The notes beneath the pieces are model-generated. The model searched no databases. It had not been told where the DNA came from and saw nothing but the letters and a program-made list of their open reading frames with translations. The position numbers and the translations under genes were made by a program. This document shows positions 30,915 through 41,746 of a stretch of 64,000 nucleotides of DNA, one piece after another (positions within the stretch are counted from its first letter, which is position 1; each line of letters begins with the position of its first letter). This DNA is from Wyeomyia smithii. Lineage: Eukaryota > Arthropoda > Insecta > Diptera > Culicidae. The stretch covers positions 158,323,606-158,387,605 of the forward strand of contig NC_073696.1 in the NCBI RefSeq assembly GCF_029784165.1, written 5' to 3'.

Positions 30915-32256
30915 GGAGAGGCCATTGGGCAGTCAACTGCTTCAAAAATGATCTAACTGTTGGGAGGAATGCTGTAAGAAAAATTTTAATTGGATCGGGT
31001 ACATTGAAAGTTTCAAAAATCCAGTCCACAATGACAGAAAATTTCACTAATCCAGAGTTTGTTTCATCAACTGGGAGTGTAAAAGGAGCAACTGGGGTTT
31101 TAGATGTTCCTGGCAGTGCTGGGAACTCCTTCTGGGACTTTAAATTTGCCAGCCCAGGAGGAGTTTGCTTCGGTTTTTCCGCAGCACTGTTTGGTTTGTT
31201 TGTAACTTTCATTTCACTTTGAGAAATCTTAGGACCTTTTCTGGGAAGTTTAGGAGAGGAAATATTTTTCCTCTTTCTAGACTCCCCAGGATTGGCGTAA
31301 GATGCTCCCGCTGGTGAATCGTCAGAATCGGTTTCCTCAGAGGGCAACAGATCGAAGGGGTTCGAAGTAACGGGAGAAGTGGTAACGGTCTTCTTCAGCA
31401 TGTCAGCGTAGGAACGCTTTGAACGCTCTTTGAGAGACCGTTTTATTTTATCCCTGCGCTGCATGTACACCGCACATGTCGAGAGCTCATGCAGATTTTC
31501 TCCGCAGTGAATACACTTTTCAGCGTTAACACTGCAAGAATCTTCCGCATGAGACTCCCCACACTTGCCACAACGTGCCTTATTGCAGCAGTAGGCGGCT
31601 GTATGGCCTAACTGCTTGCAATTCAGGCAGTTCATGACGCGGGGCACGTAGAGCCTCACAGGGAGACGAACCCGGTGGATCGAGACGTGGCTTGGTAGTG
31701 CAGACCCGGCGAACGTAACTCGAAACGAGTCTGACGGAGTGTATACTGTTTTGCCACCGATGATCGATGCTGACCGCAATTGCTTGCAGTCGAGCACCTT
31801 TACTTCGGGACACGTTTTGTTCTTAAAGCACCCTTTGGCACTTTGCAGTATACACTCGACGGACAGACTCGAATCGGTTATGACACCGTCGATCTCCACG
31901 TCTCGTGCGGGTATGTAAACGCGATACTCGCGTGTGAAGAGCTCAGAGCAAGCTATATCGTTGGCCTCTTTCAGGTTACCGACCACGACACGGAGCTTGT
32001 TAGGCCGGACCTTGGAAATTTCGGTCACGCCCTTGTACTCCTTCGTCAGGTCTTTAGAAATCTGCAAGAGGTTCAACTTTTTCGATTTCGGTCCTGCCTT
32101 TGGCCGAAAATAAACAGTATAGCTGCCCTGGGCTCCGTCTGGGTAAAGCCTGGGGCGAGGGGGGACTGAAGAATGAACAGGGGAGGGGGTAACAGAAGGG
32201 TCAGGGTCAGAGGGGTTCGGGGATGGTGGCGCGGGAGGCGAGGGATCTACATCCAT
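30886..32256 (-). CDS. I-type LINE ORF1: RNA-binding protein with zinc knuckles
   Basis: Intact 456-residue frame. Pro/Ser-rich N-terminus (MDVDPSPPAPPSPNPSD), a central RNA-recognition-like fold region (YTVYFRPKAGPKSKKL...), then CCHC knuckles around residues 210-265: CLNCKQLGHTAAYC, CGKCGESHAEDSC and CIHCGENLHELSTC. The Lys/Ser/Pro-rich stretch after them may be a nuclear-localisation or linker region. It likely packages element RNA with ORF2. Confidence 0.9.
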   Translation of the reverse strand: MDVDPSPPAPPSPNPSDPDPSVTPSPVHSSVPPRPRLYPDGAQGSYTVYFRPKAGPKSKKLNLLQISKDLTKEYKGVTEISKVRPNKLRVVVGNLKEANDIACSELFTREYRVYIPARDVEIDGVITDSSLSVECILQSAKGCFKNKTCPEVKVLDCKQLRSASIIGGKTVYTPSDSFRVTFAGSALPSHVSIHRVRLPVRLYVPRVMNCLNCKQLGHTAAYCCNKARCGKCGESHAEDSCSVNAEKCIHCGENLHELSTCAVYMQRRDKIKRSLKERSKRSYADMLKKTVTTSPVTSNPFDLLPSEETDSDDSPAGASYANPGESRKRKNISSPKLPRKGPKISQSEMKVTNKPNSAAEKPKQTPPGLANLKSQKEFPALPGTSKTPVAPFTLPVDETNSGLVKFSVIVDWIFETFNVPDPIKIFLTAFLPTVRSFLKQLTAQWPLLAAIVSFDA

Positions 32257-32701
32257 CGCGCTATGTTTAGCGCACTAGCGCTGACAAGAACACGTACCTT
32301 TTTATTTCTCCCTTCCAGTAAGGTTGGTTGTCCGATCGTTCGAAGTAGCAGCCGTTACAGCCAGCAGCACCAATACAGCAGCACCAAACAGCCACCAGCA
32401 GCGAGCCAGGTGTGAGATCACTCCACACAGCGATACGACTCGCTGACACTGATGGCTTCTTCTTTTTCCTCGTTTGTGTCTCGTCCACTGCTGTAGCACA
32501 ATCCAGCCAGCAGCCAAATCGGCTTACGCACCAGCTGGCAGTCACGATGCGAAACAGTTGCACAAAGGAACGACCTTGAACCCGGATTTATTTCACTCGA
32601 CCAGGCAAACAATGCCAACACTTGTTCACACGTCTTTTGTTTTATACTCTATCGGACCGATCACCAAACACGTCCAGTACTGATGCGTGTTCGGCACAGA
32701 A
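32257..32701 (-). promoter_or_regulatory. 5' UTR and presumed internal promoter of the I-type LINE
   Basis: 445 bp between the element end and the ORF1 ATG, rich in CAG/CAGC words. LINEs of this clade carry an internal pol II promoter in the 5' UTR; I see no clear initiator, so the promoter role is inference. Confidence 0.45.
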
Positions 32702-32933
32702 TGAGTGAAAGAGTTCTCTGATACAAAGAAATCCATAAAAACGCTTGAAAAATCTTCCGTTCGTTCGCTTTTATCAATAGCTGACCGAAGGCAGTCTCCT
32801 GGAAAATAAACACTTGGTCCATTCTGACTGAACACTGTAATCGCTTTTCATTAGTCATGCAGACAAAAATCATGCTGTTATTTCTGCTGTTTTAGAGATA
32901 AATAAAATCTCATTGTTGTGTGATGTAGCTTAA

Positions 32934-33073
32934 CCCTCTAGTGCCCAGTGCCGCCTCTAGGCGGTCTTCAGTCAAACATCTAAAAAGCTTCAATAAGGAC
33001 TTAAAAATTGTTTATAAGGCTTTAAAGTGATTTTTTCGAAGTCCGTCTAAAAATTAATTTGGGCACTAGAGGG
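32934..33073. mobile_element. TTAA-type MITE T3, unit B
   Basis: 140 bp, TTAA on both sides (32930-32933 and 33074-33077) and a perfect terminal inverted repeat CCCTCTAGTGCCCA. Confidence 0.8.
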
Positions 33074-33378
33074 TTAAAAAAAAACTTCATCCAATACTAT
33101 CGTTAACTCGTTTTTTCCAATTTTGCGACTTGGTCCGTTCTGACTTAACACCGACCACATAATAATTGAATCACCCCATAGAAGGGGTGAGATTAGGCCA
33201 AAGTTCATTTAATTTTAGCAAAATTATAGTTTATTGTAACTTAACCATATTTTAGGCAGTCGTTAACTAAACATTTTAGTATGCATTGACGTGTTGACGT
33301 CATTGTCTAAATGTGTGCAGTACAAGCTAAGGAACAAAAACGTATCCTTTTTTGGCACAATCTCACCCCGGCAGACGG

Positions 33379-34599
33379 TATTCTTTTTGAATGCTTTCTT
33401 GAGAATATGATGATACGATTGATGGTATCTCCGCCAATTCGTATACAGATGCATCCTGATGTTGATGGTTCCATGAATGAATTGTGTGGATGCTCTTCGA
33501 AATCAAATTCATCTTTCACTTCGATACAATATAATCTACACGAATCACAAATCGATAAAGACGTATTAAAATGAGCTATTTTTTTTTCTTCATCTATATA
33601 TTAAAATGAGCTTGACAGTTCAACATTTTTATTTTCCAATAACGTTTTCGTTTAATTTGCGTAAGCTTGATGAGCACCGATGATCAGGAAAGGGTTTACA
33701 GCACTTGGGTTTGGTGTATTCCATTTTCACTTTATTCATCTTCACAAAATGTAAACTGTTACTAACACTTCTAAAGAAGTGCAATCGTATTTATATACGA
33801 CAACAGATATTATGGGATATTGGTAGCGTACTTTACAAACAGTTATTACTAGTAAACAAGTAGGAAGTGTTGCACGACAAACATATTTTTTTATAAAACA
33901 TTCGGCAAAGGGGAACGTGTGGGTAGGCTAAGGTACAGCGCCTGAGCTATTTATCCAATCGTTTTGTTGTCAAAGGATGAACTGTATATTTTCGATCAAG
34001 CATTCCAATGAACGTAAGGTTTTTGCTGGAGAACCACGGACAAATTAAGCAAAACGTGTATTTTCCTAAATTTTAATAATTTTTCGAGCTTGAATTCATA
34101 ATAACTCGAAAACCGATGTCTTTAGAATGTTAACTACCAAGAGCTTTTTGATTCAAAATGACTCTCTGCATCTTTAAAAAACATCAGAGAATAAATATTT
34201 TGAAAAATGTTTGAATTACAATTTTCATAAAATAATTAATCTACCATAAAAAATTTTTTTTTCATTTCTCCATCCTGGATTTTTTTCTAAAAGTTGCGTT
34301 TTAACGTCAAGTTTATTTGAAAATAAATTCAACTCTTTTTTTAAAATTGAAATTTAATGTTTATTTTTAATTTTTTTGGTCAAAAAATTTTTGTTTTGTA
34401 CATTGTATAATTTTTTATGATGCATTTTTAATTCCCTACAACTCATTCTCAGACAGTTTTACTATACAACCAACGGTTTTTGGACTACAATGCTTCGAAT
34501 AAAGCCTATGTCAAAAGACATACGCCATTTTAGAATATAACTCATGGGTGTTCGCTAAGCCAAATACATGTGCAAAGTTTCATTCAAATCAAAAATGGT
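33379..34599. other. Non-genic block and AT-rich spacer, unit B
   Basis: Copy of 5616-6829 with small indels (an extra atg in gaatatgatgatacg). No gene recognised. Confidence 0.6.
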
Positions 34600-35459
34600 C
34601 GATATTCGACCATCGGTCATTTGGCGCGATTTGTCTCAGTTGTTCTATTCCTGGCGGTGGTTGTTCAGTTTGAATGTTATACACATGACGGTTGTTACCG
34701 CGTCGGCCTCGTTAGTTATTTCCAAACCCTTGGAAATTTCTCTGAAAATTTCCTCTAGGGCGAAAATTATTGTTGTACCTATTTTGATTAAAATTATTAT
34801 TCTGGTGGAAATTTCTAGCATGGTTTTGGTTATGTCGGAAATTTCCTTTCCTTCTGAAGCTACCACGAGGCACTTGTCCTCCTGTTCTTACAAAGGATAA
34901 TATTTGCGTTTCGTTACCTGACCTCTGTTGACTATTTTCCTCGACCTTTGTGATTGCCTCCGCAAGGGTCTTAAAAGTACCAGCCTTCAAAATTAACCTC
35001 AATTCTGGGTTAACATTACCGATCATGGCATCAACACCAGCCTTAATTGCCTTTTTTTTCCGCTACTGGCGCCGGTATAGCCTGACCTATATATATTGTC
35101 TTTAATTTTGCGCACCATTTTTCAATGTTTTCGCAATAGTCACGCATATCGTTCGCTTTAACCTTTATCGATTTTATTTGTGCAATAACGGTTTCGGGTG
35201 AGGTTGTATCCTTGAATCTCGTTTTGATACAACTGATAACTTCATCAATTGTACTGTAGTTATCGTTTAAGCCAACTCTGGCTTTACCAGTTAGTCTGGT
35301 TCTTAAAATTTGTATAGCGATTGGCACTTGTGCCCGCTCTACATACTCTTGCAGCAACTTGGCTGCATCTATAAATGCGTCAAGGTTTTCGGCGCTGCCA
35401 TCGTACGTTTGCACGATAGCCGTCGCCTGTTTTATATCGAAAGTTGACGGATCCGGCAT
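34600..35459 (-). pseudogene. gag relic, unit B
   Basis: As in unit A, but the one-base lesion near 35105 is absent, so the frame 35043-35459 reads MPDPSTFDIKQ through KWCAKLKTIYIGQAIPAPVAEK. An extra T in the T-run at 35051-35058 then breaks it. The Asn-rich tail (34712-35026) and the shared TAA after FQGFGNN remain. Confidence 0.75.
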
Positions 35460-35635
35460 TTCGCTCGTTATTCTCGCCGGCTATGTGTAATAGTTCGTGT
35501 CTAATGTGAGATTTGTGTATTGAACCTAGTTTTATTTTTAATATCGTTTAATATGACTTTACACGCACGTTTAATATGATTTAACTATTATAATTCAATA
35601 TTATTTATTATCACTTTACACGCACGTTATATAAA
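35460..35635. other. B/C tandem-duplication junction
   Basis: Here unit B (ending in the gag leader, tttttaatatcg) meets unit C (starting inside LINE ORF1). The LINE words actttacacgcacgtt are doubled around a 30-bp AT filler, as at 7.8 kb and 13.55 kb. The corresponding unrearranged sequences are at 21782 (J2) and 49098 (LTR leader). Confidence 0.7.
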
Positions 35636-36456
35636 GCATGTGCTTTTTCAAAAAAATTTAAGTTATTAACCTCACTGCGGTTAAAATGAATTAAATAATT
35701 AACAAGGGAAATTCCAGTGCGCTGACTGTTTTCGCCTCGTGATTTTTGTTTTATTAGAATTACTTAGGTAGGGGCTATGCCAAGTAATTTTGTTAAAGTA
35801 AGTTTGATCTCATCAACGGTTTGATCGTTGGTGAGACTTTTCAATACGACCTTGAACGCCTTGGCGCTCTTCGTATCATATGTAAAAAATTTATACATCT
35901 TTTCAGTTAAATACTGAATAAGACGATAACGACCCTTATAGAGTCGGCTAATAAGCGGCATTCGCCTCTACGACCAATTTGATACGTAACTTTAACGTCA
36001 GTAACAAACGTTGAAAGTTCCTTTTTGAAAATATTCAATTCAGAAGAAATAGTTACCACAATAGGTGGAACTTTCTCCTTTTTCAAATATTCTACAATTT
36101 GTATAGTTTCATTACTAATAAATTCCATTTCACCAGCTTCTTGCTCAGGCAAAATATCAAAAGGATTGTCACTACAGACACTCGAAGTGTCAGAAAGAGA
36201 TGCCTCTCTTTTCCTACCCGCAGCGATGCGTGGTTTCTTTTTTCGTCCTACCATTTCAGGTGATACGAAAAAAGTTAAAACAAATGTTAAATTCAAAAGT
36301 AGGTAGTCTTGAGAAAGACTGATGGGAAATAACATTCAGGTAGTCTTTAAAAGACACACTGACAAAACACAAACTTTGAAGCTATAGGCAGTCAAAGACC
36401 AGTCCACAAGCAACCGAAAACACGTCTGACCTGTAGGACAGTTCAAGACGCACTGA
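35636..36456 (-). pseudogene. 5' fragment of LINE J2 at the start of unit C
   Basis: ORF1 N-terminal and pre-knuckle regions plus the 5' UTR, ending gacgcactga at 36456. Two frames (35764-35961 and about 35907-36251), broken by the same ccctttat/cccttat loss as at 13.9 kb. The codon before GRKKK reads Met-Val, not Met-Ala. Confidence 0.8.
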
Positions 36457-37340
36457 ATGGTATTTAAGATAATTTCTGGCCTCTGAGCGTCATTCTAGTT
36501 GAAGAAACACCCATATTGGGTGTTATTCGATTATTTTCGGCTGTTTCCCAGAAACCGGAAGTCGCCAACCTAGAATCTAAAATGGGGTCTGTGGTCGATT
36601 TCAGCTGCTGTATCATTCTAAATCCGGAGATACTCATGGTAGATGGAAATCGGCCATTTTTGACTGTTTTCCAGAAACCAGAAGCTGCCATCCTACAATT
36701 CATAATGGTGTCTGAGGTCAATTTTTAGCTTCTTGCAACATTCTGGCTCCGGAGATACTCATATTGGGTGGTATTTGGTCACTTTCTGTCATCTGGGAGT
36801 AATTCCGAAAACATTCATATTGAATGGTATTTGGTCATTTCCGGCTGTTTGCCAGACACCGGAAGTCACCATCTTAAAATTCAAGATTGTGTCTGTGATC
36901 ATTTTTTAGCTTCTGTGCATCTTTCTGGTTCCGGAGATAATCATATTTAATGGGAATCGTCCATTTCAGGCTGTTTTCCAGAAACCGGAAGTTGCCATCT
37001 TACAATTCAAAATGTTGTCTCAAGTCGATTTGTGGCTACAGTGCATCATTACGATTCCGGAAACACCCATATTGGGTGGTATTTGGTCGTTTGCCGCTGT
37101 TTTTCCAATTCGGAATTCGCCATTTTGGATTTCATAATGGCAGTTGTAGACAATTTCTGGATTTTGAACGTCATACTGGTTAAAGAAACACTCATGTTGG
37201 TTGGTATTTAGTCATTTTCAGCTGTTTTTCAGAAATCGGAAGCTGCCATCTCAGGATTCAAAATGGTATCTGTGGTCGATTTTAACTCCTGTGTATCATT
37301 CTAGATCCGGATATTATTATATTGGGTGGAAATCGGCCAT
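36457..37340 (+). repeat. Satellite S1 array, unit C
   Basis: Third direct copy of the S1 array, in the same order as 748-1640. Confidence 0.85.
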
Positions 37341-38337
37341 TATTTGTTACCACTAAAAACATTCACCTGCCAAATATAGTTCAATATAGTAGTTGATTAG
37401 TTCGCGAGATGTGCAGAAATTTGTGCAGAAACATGTGCTTCCAGAAGAGGGAGGGGCGTCGAACCATTATGGACATATTTGTTACCTCTAAAAACATTCA
37501 CATACCCAATTTGGTTGTATTTTCTTGATTGGTTCATGAGCTGTGCGAAATTTGTGTTTCATTTATATGGGACCTTCCCTTATAGAAGAGAGAGGGGTGT
37601 CAAACCATTATGCAAATATTTGTTACCGCTAAAAACACTCACCTGCCAAATTTGGTTCCATTTAGTTGGTTAGCTCTCGAGCTGAGCAGAAATTTGTGTT
37701 TCATTTGTATGAAACCCCTCCCTTTCAGAAAAAGGAGGGGTATCGAACCATTATGAACATATTTGTTACCCCCAAAAACATTCACATGCTAAATTTGGTT
37801 CAATTTATTCAGTTAGTTCTCAAGATGTGCAGAAATTTGTGTTTCATTTGTATGCAACCCTCCCTTTCAAAAGAAAGAGGGTTGTCGAACCATTATGGAC
37901 ATATTTGTTACCTCTAAAAACATTCACCTGCCAAATTTGGTTCCATTTAGTTGGTTAGCTCTCGAGATGTGCAGAAATTTGCGTTTCATTTGTCAAGGCA
38001 CCCCTCCCTTCCAAAATTAGGAGGGGTGTCGGAACATTATGGACATATTTTTTACCACTAAAAACATTTACCTGCCAAATTTGGTTCCATTTAGTTGATT
38101 AGTTCTCGAGATGTGCTGAAATTTGCGTTTCATTTGTATATAACCCCTCCCTTCCAGAAAAGGGTGGGGCGTCCAACTATTATGGACATATTTGTTACCC
38201 CTTAAAACATCCACATGCCAAATTCGGTTTCATTTGCTTGGTTTGTTCTTAAGTTGTGCACAAATTTATGTTTCATTTGTAAGGCACCCCTCCCTTCCAA
38301 AAGAGGGAGGGGTCTCAAACTATCATAGGAACCTTTT
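37341..38337 (+). repeat. Satellite S2 array, unit C (left part)
   Basis: Seven S2 units, interrupted in the final unit at ggaacctttt by the 7.5-kb insertion; the array tail resumes at 45866. Confidence 0.85.
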
Positions 38338-38598
38338 GACGTAGAATTACGTCTTACGGCAACATAGACAAGGGACCAGTTTCATTACAGGGATCCAATT
38401 TCAAAAACCAAAAACATCGAGAGCGTGACAAAAATTGTCCATTTTCAATCGTTTTAAGCTCAGTCAGTTTTCAACCGATTTTCGTCATTTTTGCAGTAAT
38501 CGATTGGAAAATCAACCAAGCACCCGTCCAAATGCAGAAAGTTGTAATCTGATTGTTCAAACGATTGTACTATTGAAAATTGTAAAGCCTTGACGAAA

Positions 38599-38662
38599 CG
38601 CAAATGTCGACCTCTGATTGGTCGCACAATGCTTCTTTCCCTAACAAGGTCGACAAAATATA
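38599..38662 (+). promoter_or_regulatory. Histone-promoter-like elements upstream of the H2A relic
   Basis: An octamer-like cgcaaat (38599-38605), an inverted CCAAT box attgg (38617-38621) and a TATA-like aaaatata (38655-38662) lie in the expected order 50-130 bp upstream of the H2A-like coding start. These are common in histone promoters; the match is short and functionality is not shown. Confidence 0.35.
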
Positions 38663-38729
38663 CCTAGTTGACTAAGAATGCGCGCTTTGTGTTTTATGTA
38701 TTATTCATTCCATGATTGTGCCGATACCA

Positions 38730-39020
38730 CACGGACGTTGGTTGGTGGTCGTGAAGAAGAAAGAAAAGCCGGGTTTCAATTTCCGGCTGATCGCGCTGGG
38801 CGCGTTGATACTTAAGCACCTGACTATCTGGCGGCTGTTATGGAGTTTTCGGTAGCTGCAAAATTATTGGAAATGGCAGGCAATTCTACTGAAGAAAACG
38901 GGAGAACTAGAATCATCGGCGAATGGTTATCCGAAATGATGATAATTGAACAAACTTGCCAGTTTGTTTTTGTTGTCAAAAATAATAGCACCTGTTGATG
39001 CTCCACAATTATGTGATTGA
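38730..39020 (+). pseudogene. H2A: Histone H2A pseudogene
   Basis: Frame from 38765 reads KAGFQFPADR, matching the canonical H2A start of fold AGLQFPVGR. A gap of about ten codons follows (IHRLLRKGN missing), then RVDT, a TAA stop at 38813-38815, APDYLAAVMEF, KLLEMAGNS and RTRII, matching the H2A histone-fold order APVYLAAVMEY...LAGN...TRII. After a frameshift ATC CGA AAT GAT GAT gives IRNDD, the acidic-patch segment, and then TNLP and IIAP.DAP echo the C-terminal docking region. The spacing and motif order make H2A, rather than H2A.Z, the best fit. It is clearly dead. Confidence 0.8.
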
Positions 39021-39109
39021 AGTAGTTAAGATTTTTCATCATGTGTAATAGACGGAAAACCGCAAATTTCAGCATTCGCAAGACTAGAAAAATTCAACAT
39101 TGCCTCAAG

Positions 39110-39400
39110 AATGTTGGTGGCCAGTTGTAATATATACTTGTTCTAGTGCTGGATGGCAGCAGATAACAGAAATGCAGCACTTACGCTATTGCGTCTTAAA
39201 ACAAAACGGTTATAGTTCGACATCACTGCAGAATTTCCACATTCATACTCATGTCTACCGTCGGCAGTATCAAACACACACGATCTGCTTCCATGCGATT
39301 TTAGTCATACCTATTTTTTTAGTTATCCCATTCCACAACGTGCGAAAAAAATCTTTGTCAGAGCGGATATCGCGCGCTATCTGAACCATGAAGCATTTAT
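39110..39400 (-). pseudogene. H3: Histone H3-like fragment, copy 1
   Basis: On the minus strand, IARDIRSDKDF matches H3 IAQDFKTDLRF, preceded by LSHKCFMVQ (compare LIRKLPFQRLVRE). Further on NSAVMSNY matches SSAVMALQ. The segments lie in H3 order but are separated by unrelated bases and frame changes. The match is shorter than for H2A. Confidence 0.55.
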
Positions 39401-39821
39401 GCGATAATTGAATGAAATTTGCAACTGCAGCAACCAGTCTTTTTCAAGGCTGCTAAATATATTTGGAAGAGCATAATGAATGGTTATTACTAAATTGCAA
39501 CTTTGATTGCAGTTTGATGCTGCTGCAATTGCGCAGCAGTGTGATGTATTTTTTTTTTTTCAAAGGTGGCGGGGAAATCTGCAAACAGACACCTGAGAAG
39601 AGAACTCAGGGTGTGGGGCTGAGACTAGGGGAGAGATGCTGGGGTAGTTACACTCCCCCAGACACCTACTGATCCCTGTCCCGACCCACTAAAACCCCTC
39701 CAGTCTCCAGCCCTGTTCTTCCCGGAACGACGGTTAAGTATTACATCGGGAAGTGGCTTTTGTGCGTGATGCACCCTCTTTACTCTTATAACCTCCTAGC
39801 TAACTACCTGGAGACTGGTAG

Positions 39822-41596
39822 TTAGCTACCACTGGCGTGTTGGTGATTGACCCGCCACACACGTTGTAGCTCCAGGACAATCTGGGAGGCGGCCGCACAG
39901 GCCGCGTTCCAGATGTCCGGGTCGTCGCACATCCTCCGGACAAGATTGTCCGGAGTAGTGCCAGGCCCGCTCACAGCCATCATATTGCTCCGCGCTCTTA
40001 CGAAACGGGGGCATACGAAGAAGACATGCTCTGCAGTGTCCTCCTTTTCCACGCACTCGGGACACATGGGGGACCCAGCGTGCCCGAACCTGTGCAGATA
40101 TTGCCTGAAGCAACCATGGCCTGACAGGATCTGTGTCAGGTGGAGGTTCACCTCACCATGTCGCCTCCCGACCCAGCCGTATATCTCCGGTATAAGTCGG
40201 TGCGTCCATCTGCCCTTTGTGGAATTAGACCATTCCCTCTGCCAACGGAGCATCGAGAATGACCTTCTGGTGCCTCGTATGCCCCTTGTGTCACGTTGGT
40301 TGAAACACTCTCTGTCCTCCTTGATGGCGATGCTGATAGGCATCATGCCGGACAAGACACAAATTGCATCGTATGACACCGTACGATACGCACTAACAAC
40401 TCGTAGGCACATGAGTCTGTAGGTACTTTCCAGTTTACCGCGGTAACTGTTAGTACCTAGCGCTCTGGACCATACTGGCCCACCATACCTAAGTATGGAC
40501 GAAACCACGCTGGCAAGAAGTCTTCTCTTGCTGCCATATGCCTGGAGCGCATCCAGTCCTCGACCTTCCTTATGCAATGCGCAGCCGTCAACTCGACCTC
40601 TTCGATCGACTCGCCATAAACCTCTAGCGTTATGTCGTCTGCAAAGCCGACGATCACAACCCCTACAGGAAACTTTAGTTTCAACACCCCGTCATACATG
40701 ACGTTCCACAACACCGGACCCAGGATGGAACCTTGCGGGACCCCTGCGGTGATTGGAACGCACGTCTGACCCTCCTCTGTGTTGTAAACCAGTACTCGAT
40801 TCTGGAAGTAGTTTTCCAGAATCTTGTACAGCGACACCGGTACTTGGATGCTCCTGAGCGCGAGCGCTATGGAGTCCCAACTGGCGCTATTGAACGCATT
40901 CTTCACGTCAAGCGTGACGATTGCGCAATAGCGTATTCCCCTTCTCTTGCGCTGGAGTGCTATCTCCGCCGTCTTGGTGATGGAGGCGATGGCATCCAGC
41001 GTGGACCTGCCCTTCCGGAAGCCGAACTGGTTGCTTGCCAGACCGTTTACACCCTCTGTGTACCTCACCAGTCTGTTGAGGATAATCCTCTCAAGCACCT
41101 TGCCCGCCGTGTCTAGCAGGCAAATAGGCCTATATGCCGATGGGTCACCTGGTGGTTTCCCAGCCTTTGGCAGTAGGACCAATTTCTGCCGCTTCCACCT
41201 ATCCGGAAAGAGACAGTCATCCAGGCACCTCTGCATGACTACTTGGAACAGTCCGGAGGCCGTTTTTATCGCCAGCGTGATTGCCAGGTTAGGGATACCA
41301 TCCGGTCCCGGTGCCTTGCTCACCTGTAGAGAGTTGGCGATCACGATGCGTTTCTCATTCGTAACCCTTGCCTCCTCCTGAACCTCGACACGGCTGTCGT
41401 CGCCCACGGATTGGATGCTCGGCAGGTTGGCCGACCCTCCCTGGTCTGTGTCTGAGATACTGGAACGTCGGACGTGAGACTCGACCGCCGGAGGCCAAGG
41501 AGCTGGCTCGTGGCGCGGAAAGAGTCCCTCGATGATTCGCTCCAGCATCGCTGGTGATCGCTCTGCAGGCGCCAGCGCGCCTTTGGTCTTGGCCAT
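39822..41596 (-). pseudogene. R1-clade ORF2: RT and C-terminal part
   Basis: Frame 40457-41596 holds PGPDGIPN, SAYRPICLLDTAGK, VTLDVKNAFNSASW (motif A), GVPQGSILGPVLWNVMYD (motif B) and VGFADDITLEV (motif C). It shifts near 40500-40550 into 39822-40577, with LASVVSSILRYGGPVW and a C-terminal zinc-binding CPECVEKEDTAEHVFFVC, then TTPDNLVRRM. The last part is homologous to the R1 fragment at 51.2 kb. Confidence 0.85.
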
Positions 41597-41746
41597 TACG
41601 ATCCTGTAGGCGTCACCCCACCGGTTCGTATTGGGACTCGCGCATAGCCTATCGAAACAGGCCCTCTTGCTGGCCTTAATCGCACTCTTCAGCGTCGATC
41701 TGGCAGAACTGAATGCTGCGCGGCGCTCTGTCCTCTGTTCATCTGT

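Larger units (their letters stand above)
26830..32701 (-). mobile_element. Complete I-type LINE with intact ORFs
   Basis: A 5.87-kb non-LTR retrotransposon bounded by an exact 14-bp duplication tgagtgaaagagtt (26816-26829 and 32702-32715). Unit A shows the empty site once (about 4930-4945). It has a T-run at 26830-26842 (poly-A tail), 3' UTR to 27206, ORF2 27207-30914, ORF1 30886-32256 and 5' UTR 32257-32701. Both ORFs are open end to end, so this copy could be active. The presence of RNase H places it in the I superfamily (I or LOA type) rather than Jockey. Confidence 0.92.
25619..33156. mobile_element. TIR element T2, unit B
   Basis: GGTCGGTGTTAAATCAGACC at 25619, inverse ending at 33156, ACAT duplications at 25615-25618 and 33157-33160. 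The LINE at 26830-32701 splits it. The 69-codon frame of unit A is kept at 26022-26231. Confidence 0.8.
24869..33378. mobile_element. TIR element T1, unit B (carries T2, T3 and the I-type LINE)
   Basis: CCGTCTGCCGGGGTGAGATT at 24869 and its inverse ending at 33378, flanked by TA. Size is 8.5 kb only because of nested insertions; subtracting the LINE leaves about 2.6 kb, as in unit A. Confidence 0.75.

Noticed and set aside
39847..40422. 191-codon plus-strand ORF
   Set aside because: Antisense to the R1 ORF2 C-terminal part, which has family motifs; GC-rich DNA leaves long chance frames.
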